Source: Betaproteobacteria bacterium UBA5216 (lineage in GTDB: Bacteria; Pseudomonadota; Gammaproteobacteria; Burkholderiales; SG8-41). Taken from it: DNA of 33,963 bases. The DNA lies in contig DHVE01000070.1 in NCBI GenBank assembly GCA_002412495.1, forward strand, positions 1 to 33,963. The letters are read 5' to 3'. Below, piece by piece: positions 23,212-31,071 of this stretch. The position numbers and the translations under genes were made by a program. The notes beneath the pieces were generated by a model. It searched no databases. It had not been told where the DNA came from and worked only from the letters and a program-made list of their open reading frames with translations. Position 1 is the first letter of the stretch. Every line of letters begins with the position of its first letter.

Positions 23212-24207
23212 ATGTATTTAGCACGGTTTTGGATATTGTTGTTGGCGAGCATAGCCGTGACCACGCATGCCGCCGAAGGCGCGACGGTTGCACCCTTCAC
23301 GCAATCCGCGAACTACCCGTCGAGGCCGATACGCTTTCTGGTCGGCGTTGCGCCGGGTGGCGGAACGGATTTTGCCGCGCGTCTGGTCGGCGGCAAGCTT
23401 TCCGAGAAATTCGGTCAGCCGGTCATCACCGACAATCGCACTGGCGCCACCGGAAACATCGCGCTGGAACTCACCGCCAAGGCCGCGCCCGATGGGCATA
23501 CGTTTCTGGTGTTCAATATTGGTCATCTGACTTCGGCGTTGCTGTCGCGCAGCGGGCGCGTGGACGCGAACAAGGATTTTGCCCCGGTGAGCCAGATTGC
23601 CACTGGCACGCTGGTGCTGGTGATGCACGCGGGCGTGCCGGCCAAAAATCTCAAAGACTTCATCGCATATGCGCGCGGCAAGCCGGGGCAGGTTAATTAC
23701 GGTTCCGGCGGCATTGCCAGCAATCAGCATCTGGCGATGGAGTTGTTCAAGCGCGAGGCGCGCGTGGATTTACAGCATGTGCCGTACAAGGGTACGGGGC
23801 CGATCGCGGTGGACCTGGTGTCGGGTCAGATTCAGGTGGCGATATCCAGTCTGCTCGGGTTTTATCCGCATGTGAAAGCGGGGCGTCTGGTCGCGCTGGC
23901 CGTCACCGCTGACAAACGCAGCGCGCTGGCGCCGGAGGTGCCGACCATAGTCGAACTGGGGTATCCCAAAGCACAGAGCGACATTTGGCAAGGCGTGCTC
24001 GCGCCCGCCAAAACACCGCCCGCACTCATCGAAAAAATGTCGCGCGCCATCGCGGAGGCGGTGGCCGACCCCGAGGTGGTGCAAAAGCTGGTGTCGCAGG
24101 GCGGCGGCGCGGTCGGCAGTTCGCCCAAGGCGTTTGGGGAATTTCTGAAAAATGAAAGCAGCCGATGGTTGGCGCTCGCCAAAGAAGTGAATATCAGCGC
24201 GGATTAA
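23212..24207 (+). CDS. Bug/TctC-family periplasmic solute-binding protein
   Basis: The start is ATG 23212, giving 331 aa with signal peptide MYLARFWILLLASIAVTTHA. The frame runs back to 23071, but that 47-residue stretch has no signal and crosses the divergent promoter region. A 15-residue linker follows the signal before YPSRPIRFLVGVAPGGGTD, the classic loop. Other signatures are DNRTGATGNIALE, APDGHTFLVFNIG, QHVPYKGTGPIAVDL, LAPEVPTIVELGYP and ESSRWLALAKEVNI. It ends 3 bases before the next Bug, so the pair is cotranscribed, followed by selenoprotein C. Two neighbouring receptors may serve two ligands of one pathway. Confidence 0.93.
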   Translation: MYLARFWILLLASIAVTTHAAEGATVAPFTQSANYPSRPIRFLVGVAPGGGTDFAARLVGGKLSEKFGQPVITDNRTGATGNIALELTAKAAPDGHTFLVFNIGHLTSALLSRSGRVDANKDFAPVSQIATGTLVLVMHAGVPAKNLKDFIAYARGKPGQVNYGSGGIASNQHLAMELFKREARVDLQHVPYKGTGPIAVDLVSGQIQVAISSLLGFYPHVKAGRLVALAVTADKRSALAPEVPTIVELGYPKAQSDIWQGVLAPAKTPPALIEKMSRAIAEAVADPEVVQKLVSQGGGAVGSSPKAFGEFLKNESSRWLALAKEVNISAD

Positions 24208-24210
24208 GCC

Positions 24211-25194
24211 ATGCAAAAACCAAGGCGCGCTACGTTGTTATTTTCGGTTGCTTTGATCACGGCGGTGGCAATGTTGCCTGTCGGCGTGGCCGCGCAAGGC
24301 TTTCCAGTTAAGCCGGTGCGCATGCTGGTGGGCTTCACGGCGGGCGGGGCGGCCGACGTCATTACGCGCATGGTGGCGCAGAAAATGACCGAGCAAGTGG
24401 GGCAAACCATCGTCGTCGAAAACCGCCCCGGCGCGGGCGGCGCCATCGCCACCGAGCGGGTGGTTACCGCGCCAGCGGATGGCTACACACTGTTGATGAT
24501 GACGGCGGCGGATACCGCGCTGCCGGCGTTGCGCACCAAGCTGCCGTATTCTCTGGAACGCGATTTGGCGCCGGTGGCTATGGTGGCGGTATCGCCGTTT
24601 GTCGTGGTGGTGCATCCCTCTGTGCCGGCGCGCAACGTCAAGGAGTTGATCGCGCTCTCGCGGGAGCAACCCGGCAAATTAAGTTACGCGTCTTCCGGTC
24701 TGGGCACGGTGTCGCATCTGGCGGGCGAACTGTTCAAGTCGGTGGCGGGCGTGAGCATTGTGCAAGTGCCTTTCAAGGGCGGCGCGGAGAGTGTGATGGC
24801 CACGGCCTCGGGGCAGATCGATATGAATTTCCCGAATATTTTGTCCGCGCTGCCTTTTGTGCAAAGCGGCAAGCTGCGTGCCATTGCGGTGACCAGCGCC
24901 AAGCGCGCCTCGCTGATGCCGGTCGTTCCGACAGTGAGTGAAGCGGGCCTGGCGGGCTACGATTGCTCGGGTTGGTGGGGTGTGCTCGCGCCCGCCGGCG
25001 TACCGAAAGAGTTGATCGCGCGCTTGAATGCCATGACACTCAGGGCTGTCAACGCGCCTGAAATGCAGGACACGCTGACGCGGCAGGGCTTCGAGCCGCA
25101 GACCAGCACGGCGGAACAATTGGCGGCCCGTATTCAGCGCGAGATCGTGCAGAATGCCAGGCTGGTGAAGCTTGCCGGATTAAAACCGGAATAA
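24211..25194 (+). CDS. Bug/TctC-family periplasmic solute-binding protein
   Basis: The 327-aa product has a signal peptide (MQKPRRATLLFSVALITAVA) cut after about VAA, then QGFPVKPVRMLVGFTAGGAAD; the loop is AGGAAD. Further signatures are ENRPGAGGAIATE, APADGYTLLMM, VQVPFKGGAESVM, MPVVPTVSEAGLAGYDCSGWWGVLAPAGVP. It begins 3 bases after the previous Bug stop and ends 45 bp before the selenoprotein C start. Its position parallels the Bug genes that follow selenoproteins A and B, but on the other side. The ligand is unknown. Confidence 0.94.
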   Translation: MQKPRRATLLFSVALITAVAMLPVGVAAQGFPVKPVRMLVGFTAGGAADVITRMVAQKMTEQVGQTIVVENRPGAGGAIATERVVTAPADGYTLLMMTAADTALPALRTKLPYSLERDLAPVAMVAVSPFVVVVHPSVPARNVKELIALSREQPGKLSYASSGLGTVSHLAGELFKSVAGVSIVQVPFKGGAESVMATASGQIDMNFPNILSALPFVQSGKLRAIAVTSAKRASLMPVVPTVSEAGLAGYDCSGWWGVLAPAGVPKELIARLNAMTLRAVNAPEMQDTLTRQGFEPQTSTAEQLAARIQREIVQNARLVKLAGLKPE

Positions 25195-25239
25195 GCGGAT
25201 TGTTTGAATTGGCAATCGGTCGCTAAGGGAAAACACGGA

Positions 25240-26961
25240 ATGGAACAACCCAACTACAACGTATTAAGCCCGCTGGGACACAGAGCTGCCGACACCAGCC
25301 GCCCATTGGCGCAGCTCGCGGAACTGAACGATAAAACCATCTGCGAACTGGATGGCCGGGCATTTCGCGCCAATGAAACGCTGGCGGTTATCCGGTCGAT
25401 GCTGCAAGAACGCTATCCGCGCGCAAAGTTCGTCAAAGCGGGCGAAATTTTTTCGCCGAGTTCGCAGGATCAGGCGGCCGGCCTGCGGGAAAAATCACTG
25501 GCGGATTTGAATGCGGCGTTTCAGCGCCATGGCGTTGATGTCGTGATCACCGGAAACGGCGCCTGAGGGACCTGCTCGGCCGCGGTTACGCGGACCGCCA
25601 CCACAGCCATCAAAGCGGGTATACCCGCGGTTGCCATCGTCGGCTCGTCGTTTGTGGAAACGGTGCGCGAGGTCGCGAAATTCGAAGGCGTGCCCGACAT
25701 GCCCATGGCCGTTTACCCTGGCGCGATTCAGGGTCATACCGCGAGCGAACTGCGCGCGAACGTCGAGAAAATATTTCCCGACATCATCAACGGCATCACC
25801 CAGCCTGCACCGGTGTCGCAGGCGTCGCAAACACAAGCGGCAAGGGAGCAGAGTGTATTCGAAGGCGATCTCGCGGCTGTCAACGCGTATTTCATATTGA
25901 ACAAATGGTCGGATGGCCATCCAATTATTCCGCCGACGATGGACAAGGTGCGCGAATTTCTGCGCTTTACCGATAGAGCACCGCACGAGGTGGTGGCGAC
26001 GCTGCCCATCGCCTATGCGCAGGCAACGCCGTGGAATATTGCCGTCAACGGCGTGATGGCCGGTTGCCTGCCGCAATACATGCCGGTGCTGATCGCGGCT
26101 GCCGAGGCGCTGGGCGATCCGAAATTCGATATCACCGGGTTTGGCAGCACGGGCGGCTATATGCCGTTCCTGGTGATCAACGGGCCGATTGCCCGGCAAC
26201 TGGATATTCGTTCGGAGCTGCCGTGCATTTCGCATCCGCCCAACGCGGTGATTGGCCGCGCGATCGGGCTGATGTTGCGCAACATCGCCGGATTTATTCC
26301 GGGTGACACGGCGATGGGCACGTTTGGCTACGGCCTGCCGTTTGTGTTTGCGGAAGACGAGGCGATGTGCCGCGAGATCGGCTGGCCGCCGTTCCATGCG
26401 CGTCACGGCTTTGCCGATGACGCCAATGTGTTGACGCTCTGCGGCAGTGGCAACTGGGGACATCAAAGCACGCCCACCGGGTCGGATGCGCAGATGCTGG
26501 CGGCGTACGGCGTGCGGGAAGTCGCCCGCCGCGTGATCGCCGAACGCTCCGTCTATCGCCGCGCGGCATCGGGCATGTTCGCCATGGTGATTACGCCGCC
26601 GGTGAGCAAGGTGCTCGCGCAGGGCGGCTTTAAGCCGGCGAGTCTTGCGCAATACTGGTTTGATCACGCGACGATCACCTGCGCCGAATATAACTTTCGC
26701 TCGCGATACGGGCAGTCGGCGACGCCCGCGCCCACCATACAAAGCCTGCTCGACAAAGGCGCGCTCGATCCAGCGCTATTCGGCAATAAGGGGCCGGACG
26801 ACACGGTGCCCATGTTTCAAACGCCCGATACGATTCACGTGTTTGTATCAGGCGACAGGGGGCGGAACAAATACACGAGCCTATGGGGACCTTATTTCAC
26901 CCCGACGTTGAAGGCAATTGCGTTGCCGGCCGAGTGGGAGGAAAAGCTGGCCGCGATCTGA
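25240..26961 (+). CDS. UGSC-family selenoprotein C (U-G-T-C variant), fused to a WSDGHP/MAGC domain
   Basis: Read through the TGA at 25564-25566, the product is 573 aa with selenocysteine at residue 109: T-G-N-G-A-U-G-T-C-S. The frame is open to 26961. ATG 25240 has AAGGGA 9 bases upstream; TTG 25204 is less likely. The UGSC domain (to about residue 195) includes LNDKTICELDGRAFRANETLA, ERYPRAKFVK, VDVVITGNGA and, after the Sec, IKAGIPAVAIVGSSF and VPDMPMAVYPG. The second domain has NKWSDGHPIIPPT (223 on), IAVNGVMAGCLPQYMP (Cys276) and FLVINGPIARQLD, the same order as in selenoprotein A. Here Ser of UGSC is Thr, and Leu of WSDGLP is His. It is the last gene after two Bugs. Frameshift or nonsense decay is unlikely because conservation continues across TGA. 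Confidence 0.87.
25577..25597 (+). promoter_or_regulatory. SECIS-like hairpin for selenoprotein C
   Basis: CGGCCGCG (25577-25584) pairs with CGCGG-A-CCG (25589-25597), leaving one bulged A on the 3' side and a GUUA loop (25585-25588). There are 18 nt between the TGA (25564-25566) and the loop. The 3'-side bulge below an upper stem also occurs in hairpin A, and the loop again contains GU. Confidence 0.7.
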
Positions 26962-26989
26962 GCGCAATCGCTGGCTGGGTGTCGCACAG

Positions 26990-27553
26990 TCAAGGTTTGT
27001 TCAGATACGCCGCGGGCAGCGGCCGCTCGCGCGTAACTTGCGGAATCACGGGGCGAAACGTGCGCAGCCCTTGCACCGTATCGAGCGGCAACCGCGCCGC
27101 GTCGGCGTTGCCGAGTACTGCGAGGCCGCGATAGGGTGTCGAGCGGTCAAGGCCGATGGCGGGCAGCCATTGAAACGTGATGCCCAGAGGCAACGGCTCC
27201 GGTGCGGGCCGGTCGAGCACCAGCAGCGTGGCGTCCATCGGCACGTCAGGCGCATCCGCATTGCCGAACAGATCGCGGTTCCAGAAGGTAATCATCGGCT
27301 TCCAGTCTTCGGTCTGGAATCGTCCGCCGCCCGCGTTGCGGTAGGCATCGCTGCTCATCACATCCGCAGAAGTCACGCTGTACATCGCAAAGTACGCGGG
27401 CGGATTGATGTTGATGCCTTTAAAGCGTTGCGTGCTCGATACGCCCGGCACGGCAGTCGGCAAAATGTGCGGCGGCTTCATGCTGTGGTACCAGCGGTTC
27501 CAGACGGCCTCGCTCTGGTTCACGGTGAGTGCGCATTCAACGATGTAAATCAT
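26990..27553 (-). CDS. hypothetical protein, possibly a dimeric alpha/beta-barrel (EthD-like)
   Basis: I do not firmly recognise this 187-aa protein. MIYIVECALTVNQSEAVWNRWYHSMKPPHIL, followed by GVSSTQRFKGI and YFAMYSVTSADVMSSDAYRNAGG, has the strand-helix-strand order and conserved-looking W-x(3)-H spacing of small ferredoxin-like (EthD/antibiotic monooxygenase-type) domains. The second half (from about 85) is proline-rich with VPMDATLLVLDRPAPEPLPLGITFQWLP and could be another such half. It has no signal peptide or membrane segment. It converges with selenoprotein C and diverges from the isomerase gene. A palindrome lies just upstream of its start. A role in the same pathway is only a neighbourhood guess. 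Confidence 0.72.
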   Translation of the reverse strand: MIYIVECALTVNQSEAVWNRWYHSMKPPHILPTAVPGVSSTQRFKGININPPAYFAMYSVTSADVMSSDAYRNAGGGRFQTEDWKPMITFWNRDLFGNADAPDVPMDATLLVLDRPAPEPLPLGITFQWLPAIGLDRSTPYRGLAVLGNADAARLPLDTVQGLRTFRPVIPQVTRERPLPAAYLNKP

Positions 27554-27581
27554 GAGGTGTGCTCTGCATTGATGTGGAAAA

Positions 27582-27598
27582 TATTGTTAAAAACAATA
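27582..27598. promoter_or_regulatory. 17-bp palindrome TATTGTT-AAA-AACAATA
   Basis: Perfect 7-bp arms (27582-27588 and 27592-27598) with an AAA spacer lie 29 bp upstream of the minus-strand gene starting at 27553, and about 108 bp upstream of the isomerase start. Its AT-richness stands out from the surroundings. It is a likely repressor or activator site for one or both genes. Confidence 0.5.
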
Positions 27599-27705
27599 GG
27601 TTAAACTGCTTCTAGTGTTAGGGCCATGCGCGCTGCGTTGACGGCGAGGGCGCATGCATTCCAAACTTGGCGTACCGGTTCAAGACCGTAATTCAAAAGG
27701 AGAAC

Positions 27706-28521
27706 ATGAGGGTCACTTTGTGCAGCGAGGTGGTGCGCCAGCTCGATTTTGCAGCCATGTGCGCGTTCGCGCGGCGCGCCGGTTACGACGGGCTGGAACT
27801 GGCGCCGGAAACATTGAGTCATGAGCCGCATCGATTGTCCGCGGCAAAAATTGCCGAGGCGAAAAAAATCGCCGACGATCATGGCATCCCCATCACCGGA
27901 CTGTATTGCCTGATGCACGCGCCGGAAGGCCTGTCGATCACCAGTGCTGATTCGGCCACACGCGCGCGCACCTTCGACGTCATGGCGCGGCTGTGCGAAC
28001 TGTGCGCGGCGCTGGGCGGTAATTACATGGTGCATGGCTCGTCGCAGTACCGCCGGATTGATCCGGCGGATACGGCGGGTTGCCGGGCACGCGGCATCGA
28101 GGCTTTTGCGCGGGCCGCGACGTTCGCCGCCGGTGCTGGTGTTACGTATCTGCTGGAACCGCTGCGGCCCAGCCGGACGGCGTTTATCAACACCGTCGCC
28201 GAGGCCGTGGAAGTGATCGATTCGATCAACAATCCCGCGTTGAAAACCATGCTCGATTGTTGCTCCGCCAGCGAAGCGGAATCCGACTCGCTGGTGGCGG
28301 TGCTCGACCGCTGGCTGCCGACGGGGAAGATCGCGCATTTTCACGCCAATGACGCGAACCATCGCGCGCCCGGCGACGGCAACGTGCGATTCGACGAGAT
28401 TATTGCCGCGCTAAAGCGAGGGGGATACACGGGCATCATCGGCGTCGAGCCGTTTATCTGCGAGCCGGATGGCCCGGCGTGCGCCACCCGCGCGTTGAAA
28501 CATTTGCGCGGAGTAATGTAG
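27706..28521 (+). CDS. sugar phosphate isomerase/epimerase-like TIM-barrel enzyme
   Basis: The 271-aa product starts at ATG 27706, with AAAAGGAG 3-5 bases upstream. It has the xylose isomerase-like/AP endonuclease 2 TIM-barrel pattern, with likely metal ligands E151 (YLLEPLRP), D184 (TMLDCCS), H213 (IAHFHANDANH) and E248 (IIGVEPF). N-terminal strand-helix units include FARRAGYDGLELAPE and GIPITGLYCLMHAP. The family isomerises or epimerises keto- and hydroxy-sugars or related acids (hydroxypyruvate isomerase, tagatose epimerase), and some members dehydrate polyols, so substrate is open. It is monocistronic and ends 12 bp from the convergent Bug. It is cytosolic. Confidence 0.88.
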   Translation: MRVTLCSEVVRQLDFAAMCAFARRAGYDGLELAPETLSHEPHRLSAAKIAEAKKIADDHGIPITGLYCLMHAPEGLSITSADSATRARTFDVMARLCELCAALGGNYMVHGSSQYRRIDPADTAGCRARGIEAFARAATFAAGAGVTYLLEPLRPSRTAFINTVAEAVEVIDSINNPALKTMLDCCSASEAESDSLVAVLDRWLPTGKIAHFHANDANHRAPGDGNVRFDEIIAALKRGGYTGIIGVEPFICEPDGPACATRALKHLRGVM

Positions 28522-28533
28522 GCCGCGCCACAA

Positions 28534-29505
28534 TTATTTCACGCGGCTGCGCAAGTTGGCGCTCGCGACGATTTTTCCGAATACCACCGACTCTTTTTTG
28601 ATGAAGGCCGCGGCGTCATCCGGCGTGTTGCCCACCGGATCGAAGCCTTGTCCGAGCAGCTTCTGGCGCACGTCGGTTTCCTGCAAAATTTCGCGGATAT
28701 CGGTGGACACTTTTTTAAGCACGGCCGCGGGGATTTTCGCCGGCGCGAACAAGCCGTACCACGTGAATAATTCATAACCCGGCACGGTTTCCGCGATGGT
28801 GGGTATATCCGGCAGCAGCGACGAACGCTTGCGGTCGCTCAAGCCCAGCGCGCGTACCTTGCCGCTTTGCACGTGCGGCATCACGACGGGGATGGTAAGA
28901 AAACCGACCATCAGCCTGCCACCGAGCAAGTCGATCAACCCGCCCGCCGAACTCTTATACGGCACGTGGGTGAGTTTCGTGCCGGTCATCAACTGAAACA
29001 GTTCGCCCGACAAATGATCCGGGCTGCCGACGGCGGAGCCGTAAAAAAACTTGCCGGGACTGGCCTTCGCCAGATCGATAAATTCTTTCACCGACTTGGC
29101 TTGCACCGCGCTTAAGTTCGCAACCATAAGGTACGGCGCGGTTGCCAGCAGCGTAATCGGTGTGAAGGCGTTTGCCGCATCGTACGGCAAATCCATCAGC
29201 AGCGGATTGATGGTGATGTGCCCGCCGGTGCCCACCATCAGCGTATAGCCGTCCGCGCGCGAGGTGGCCACGATCTGCGCGCCCAGCGCGCCGCCGCCTC
29301 CCGCGCGGTTATCGACCACCACGGTCTGGCCCCATCGCGCGGCAAAACGCTCGGCGATAACGCGCGAAATTAAATCCGTTCCGCCGCCAGGCGCGGACGG
29401 CACCACCAAACGTACGGGGCGCTCGGGATAACTTTGCGCGTTTGCGCAGAGGACGGGTGCCGCTGCGAACACGCTAACCCAAAAAGAAGCTGCCAACGTC
29501 TTCAT
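28534..29505 (-). CDS. Bug/TctC-family periplasmic solute-binding protein
   Basis: The 323-aa product has a signal peptide MKTLAASFWVSVFAAAPVL cut after about CANA, then QSYPERPVRLVVPSAPGGGTD with a classic loop. Other signatures are DNRAGGGGALGAQ, RADGYTLMVGTGG, THVPYKSSAGGLIDL (Ser replacing the usual Gly), LLPDIPTIAETVPGYELFTWYGLFAPAKIP. It follows the FAD oxidoreductase by 32 bp and forms a two-gene operon with it, mirroring the arrangement at 16133-19554. The ligand is unknown but is probably linked to the paired flavoenzyme. Confidence 0.94.
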   Translation of the reverse strand: MKTLAASFWVSVFAAAPVLCANAQSYPERPVRLVVPSAPGGGTDLISRVIAERFAARWGQTVVVDNRAGGGGALGAQIVATSRADGYTLMVGTGGHITINPLLMDLPYDAANAFTPITLLATAPYLMVANLSAVQAKSVKEFIDLAKASPGKFFYGSAVGSPDHLSGELFQLMTGTKLTHVPYKSSAGGLIDLLGGRLMVGFLTIPVVMPHVQSGKVRALGLSDRKRSSLLPDIPTIAETVPGYELFTWYGLFAPAKIPAAVLKKVSTDIREILQETDVRQKLLGQGFDPVGNTPDDAAAFIKKESVVFGKIVASANLRSRVK

Positions 29506-29537
29506 AGCCGTATTGAATCAGGCGGCGTCATGCCGTG

Positions 29538-30968
29538 TCAGACAATGACGTTCGCGATCTTTTCCGCAGCACGCAAGCCCAGCACCGACTTGATCAAGCC
29601 GCCGACATAACCAATCGACGGGCCGCCTTCCAAGCCGCCGCTGGCGCCGCCGGCGGCATACAGGCCGGGAATCACCGCGCCGTTTTTGTCGAGCACGGCG
29701 CCGTCCTGATCGACCATCAGTCCGCCCATGGTGTTGGTGATCCCGGTACACAGCGGCACCGCGTAAAACGGCGCCACTTTGATCGGCCACGGCTTGTGGC
29801 GGTCCGTGCGGCGCACCGGCGAGAGTTGTTGCAGCGTGCCGGATTCGAGTGCCTGGTTGTATTGCGCCACGGTGTCTTGCAGTGCCTGCGCGGGCACGCC
29901 CATCAGCGCGGCCAGTTCGGCCAGCGTGTTGGCGCGATGCAGCGTGCCGCCTGCGTTCGGCAGATGCGGGTTCGACGGCACCAGCGGGCTGGTGCCCGGC
30001 CCCTGCCAGATGGCGTGATCCATCACCAGACTCGAGCTTAGCGGATCGGCCAGCCGCGCCACCGCGTTTGCCAGGTACACGCCGCCTTCGCCTTCATCGG
30101 CGAAGCGCCGGCCATTGGCGTCGACCAGTATGCCTGACGTGGCCAGCGAATCGACATAGGGCCGCGGCCACAACTTGGCGTTGTTCATCGCGTCGCGGCT
30201 TAACAGATGGCCGTAAAAACAATCCATGCCCAATGTCGCGGCGCCCACGGCCATGGCCATTTGCAAGCCGTCGCCGGTGGCGGTCAGCGCATTGCGTTGC
30301 AGAATTTTTTCCGGCACCGGCGTGATGTGCTGGCGCACCAGTTCAATGTTCGCGGGAAAGCCGCCGTCGGCGATGACCACCGCGTTTGCGGTGAGCGTTC
30401 TTTTCGTACCACTGACGCCACCCTGTTCTACATCCAGTTTGATCATACCGGGCGTGGAGATATCGAGCGCCCGTGCCCGCGTGCCGCGCTGGATCTGGCA
30501 GCCGCGCTTCTTCAGATTCGCTTCGAGCGTGCGCAGCAGCACATCGCCGCCGCGGCCTTCCCAATCGAGGCCGGGGCCGGTGCGCGAGGGCGGCGCCAGC
30601 ACGAACGAATGGTAATGACCGAGGTTCACGAACTTGATGCCTTCGGCTTGCAGCCAGCGCACCAGCCGCAGGCTGTCTTTGGCTACCGCGCCGCCCACGT
30701 CCTTGCGCGCGAAGCCGCGAGTCGTGGTTTCGATGGCAGCGGCGAGTTTTTCGGGGCCGACCTGCAAATCGGTGAGGCACACATGGAACGTGCCGCCGGT
30801 GTAACGCGAGCTGCACAGGTATTTATCCGCGGTGCCTTTTTCGAGCACCACGGTGCGCTTGCCGAGTTCGGCGGCGCGGTTGGCCGTGACCAGCCCGGAT
30901 ATGCCGCCTCCGATAACGATGATTTCGTAATGCGTGGGGCTGGTGTCGGGTTGGGGCGTCGTACTCAT
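29538..30968 (-). CDS. FAD-dependent oxidoreductase, paralogue of the enzyme at 17153
   Basis: The 476-aa product is the same length as the 17153-18583 enzyme and clearly paralogous: YEIIVIGGGISGLVTANRAAELG, LEKGTADKYLCSSRYTGGTFHVC, LAPPSRTGPGLDWEGRGGDVLL, GRRFADEGEGGVYLANAVARL and a closing GGASGGLEGGPSIGYVGGL. ATG 30968 has AAGGA 9 bases upstream. It belongs to the fumarate reductase/3-ketosteroid dehydrogenase flavoprotein superfamily, near FAD-dependent tricarballylate dehydrogenases. It has no signal peptide. A partner Bug is cotranscribed downstream. The two paralogues probably oxidise related but different carboxylates. Confidence 0.87.
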   Translation of the reverse strand: MSTTPQPDTSPTHYEIIVIGGGISGLVTANRAAELGKRTVVLEKGTADKYLCSSRYTGGTFHVCLTDLQVGPEKLAAAIETTTRGFARKDVGGAVAKDSLRLVRWLQAEGIKFVNLGHYHSFVLAPPSRTGPGLDWEGRGGDVLLRTLEANLKKRGCQIQRGTRARALDISTPGMIKLDVEQGGVSGTKRTLTANAVVIADGGFPANIELVRQHITPVPEKILQRNALTATGDGLQMAMAVGAATLGMDCFYGHLLSRDAMNNAKLWPRPYVDSLATSGILVDANGRRFADEGEGGVYLANAVARLADPLSSSLVMDHAIWQGPGTSPLVPSNPHLPNAGGTLHRANTLAELAALMGVPAQALQDTVAQYNQALESGTLQQLSPVRRTDRHKPWPIKVAPFYAVPLCTGITNTMGGLMVDQDGAVLDKNGAVIPGLYAAGGASGGLEGGPSIGYVGGLIKSVLGLRAAEKIANVIV

Positions 30969-31071
30969 CGTCCGATATCCTTTGCGTGATCAGCGTGCGG
31001 ATGGTAATCAATAAATTGTATCATTCCCGTCATTACGCGAATTGCGCGAAGGCAGGGACCGGCGGCGACTT

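Noticed and set aside
25495..26742. 415-aa minus-strand ORF
   Set aside because: It is antisense to selenoprotein C. The plus strand carries conserved domains; this frame does not.
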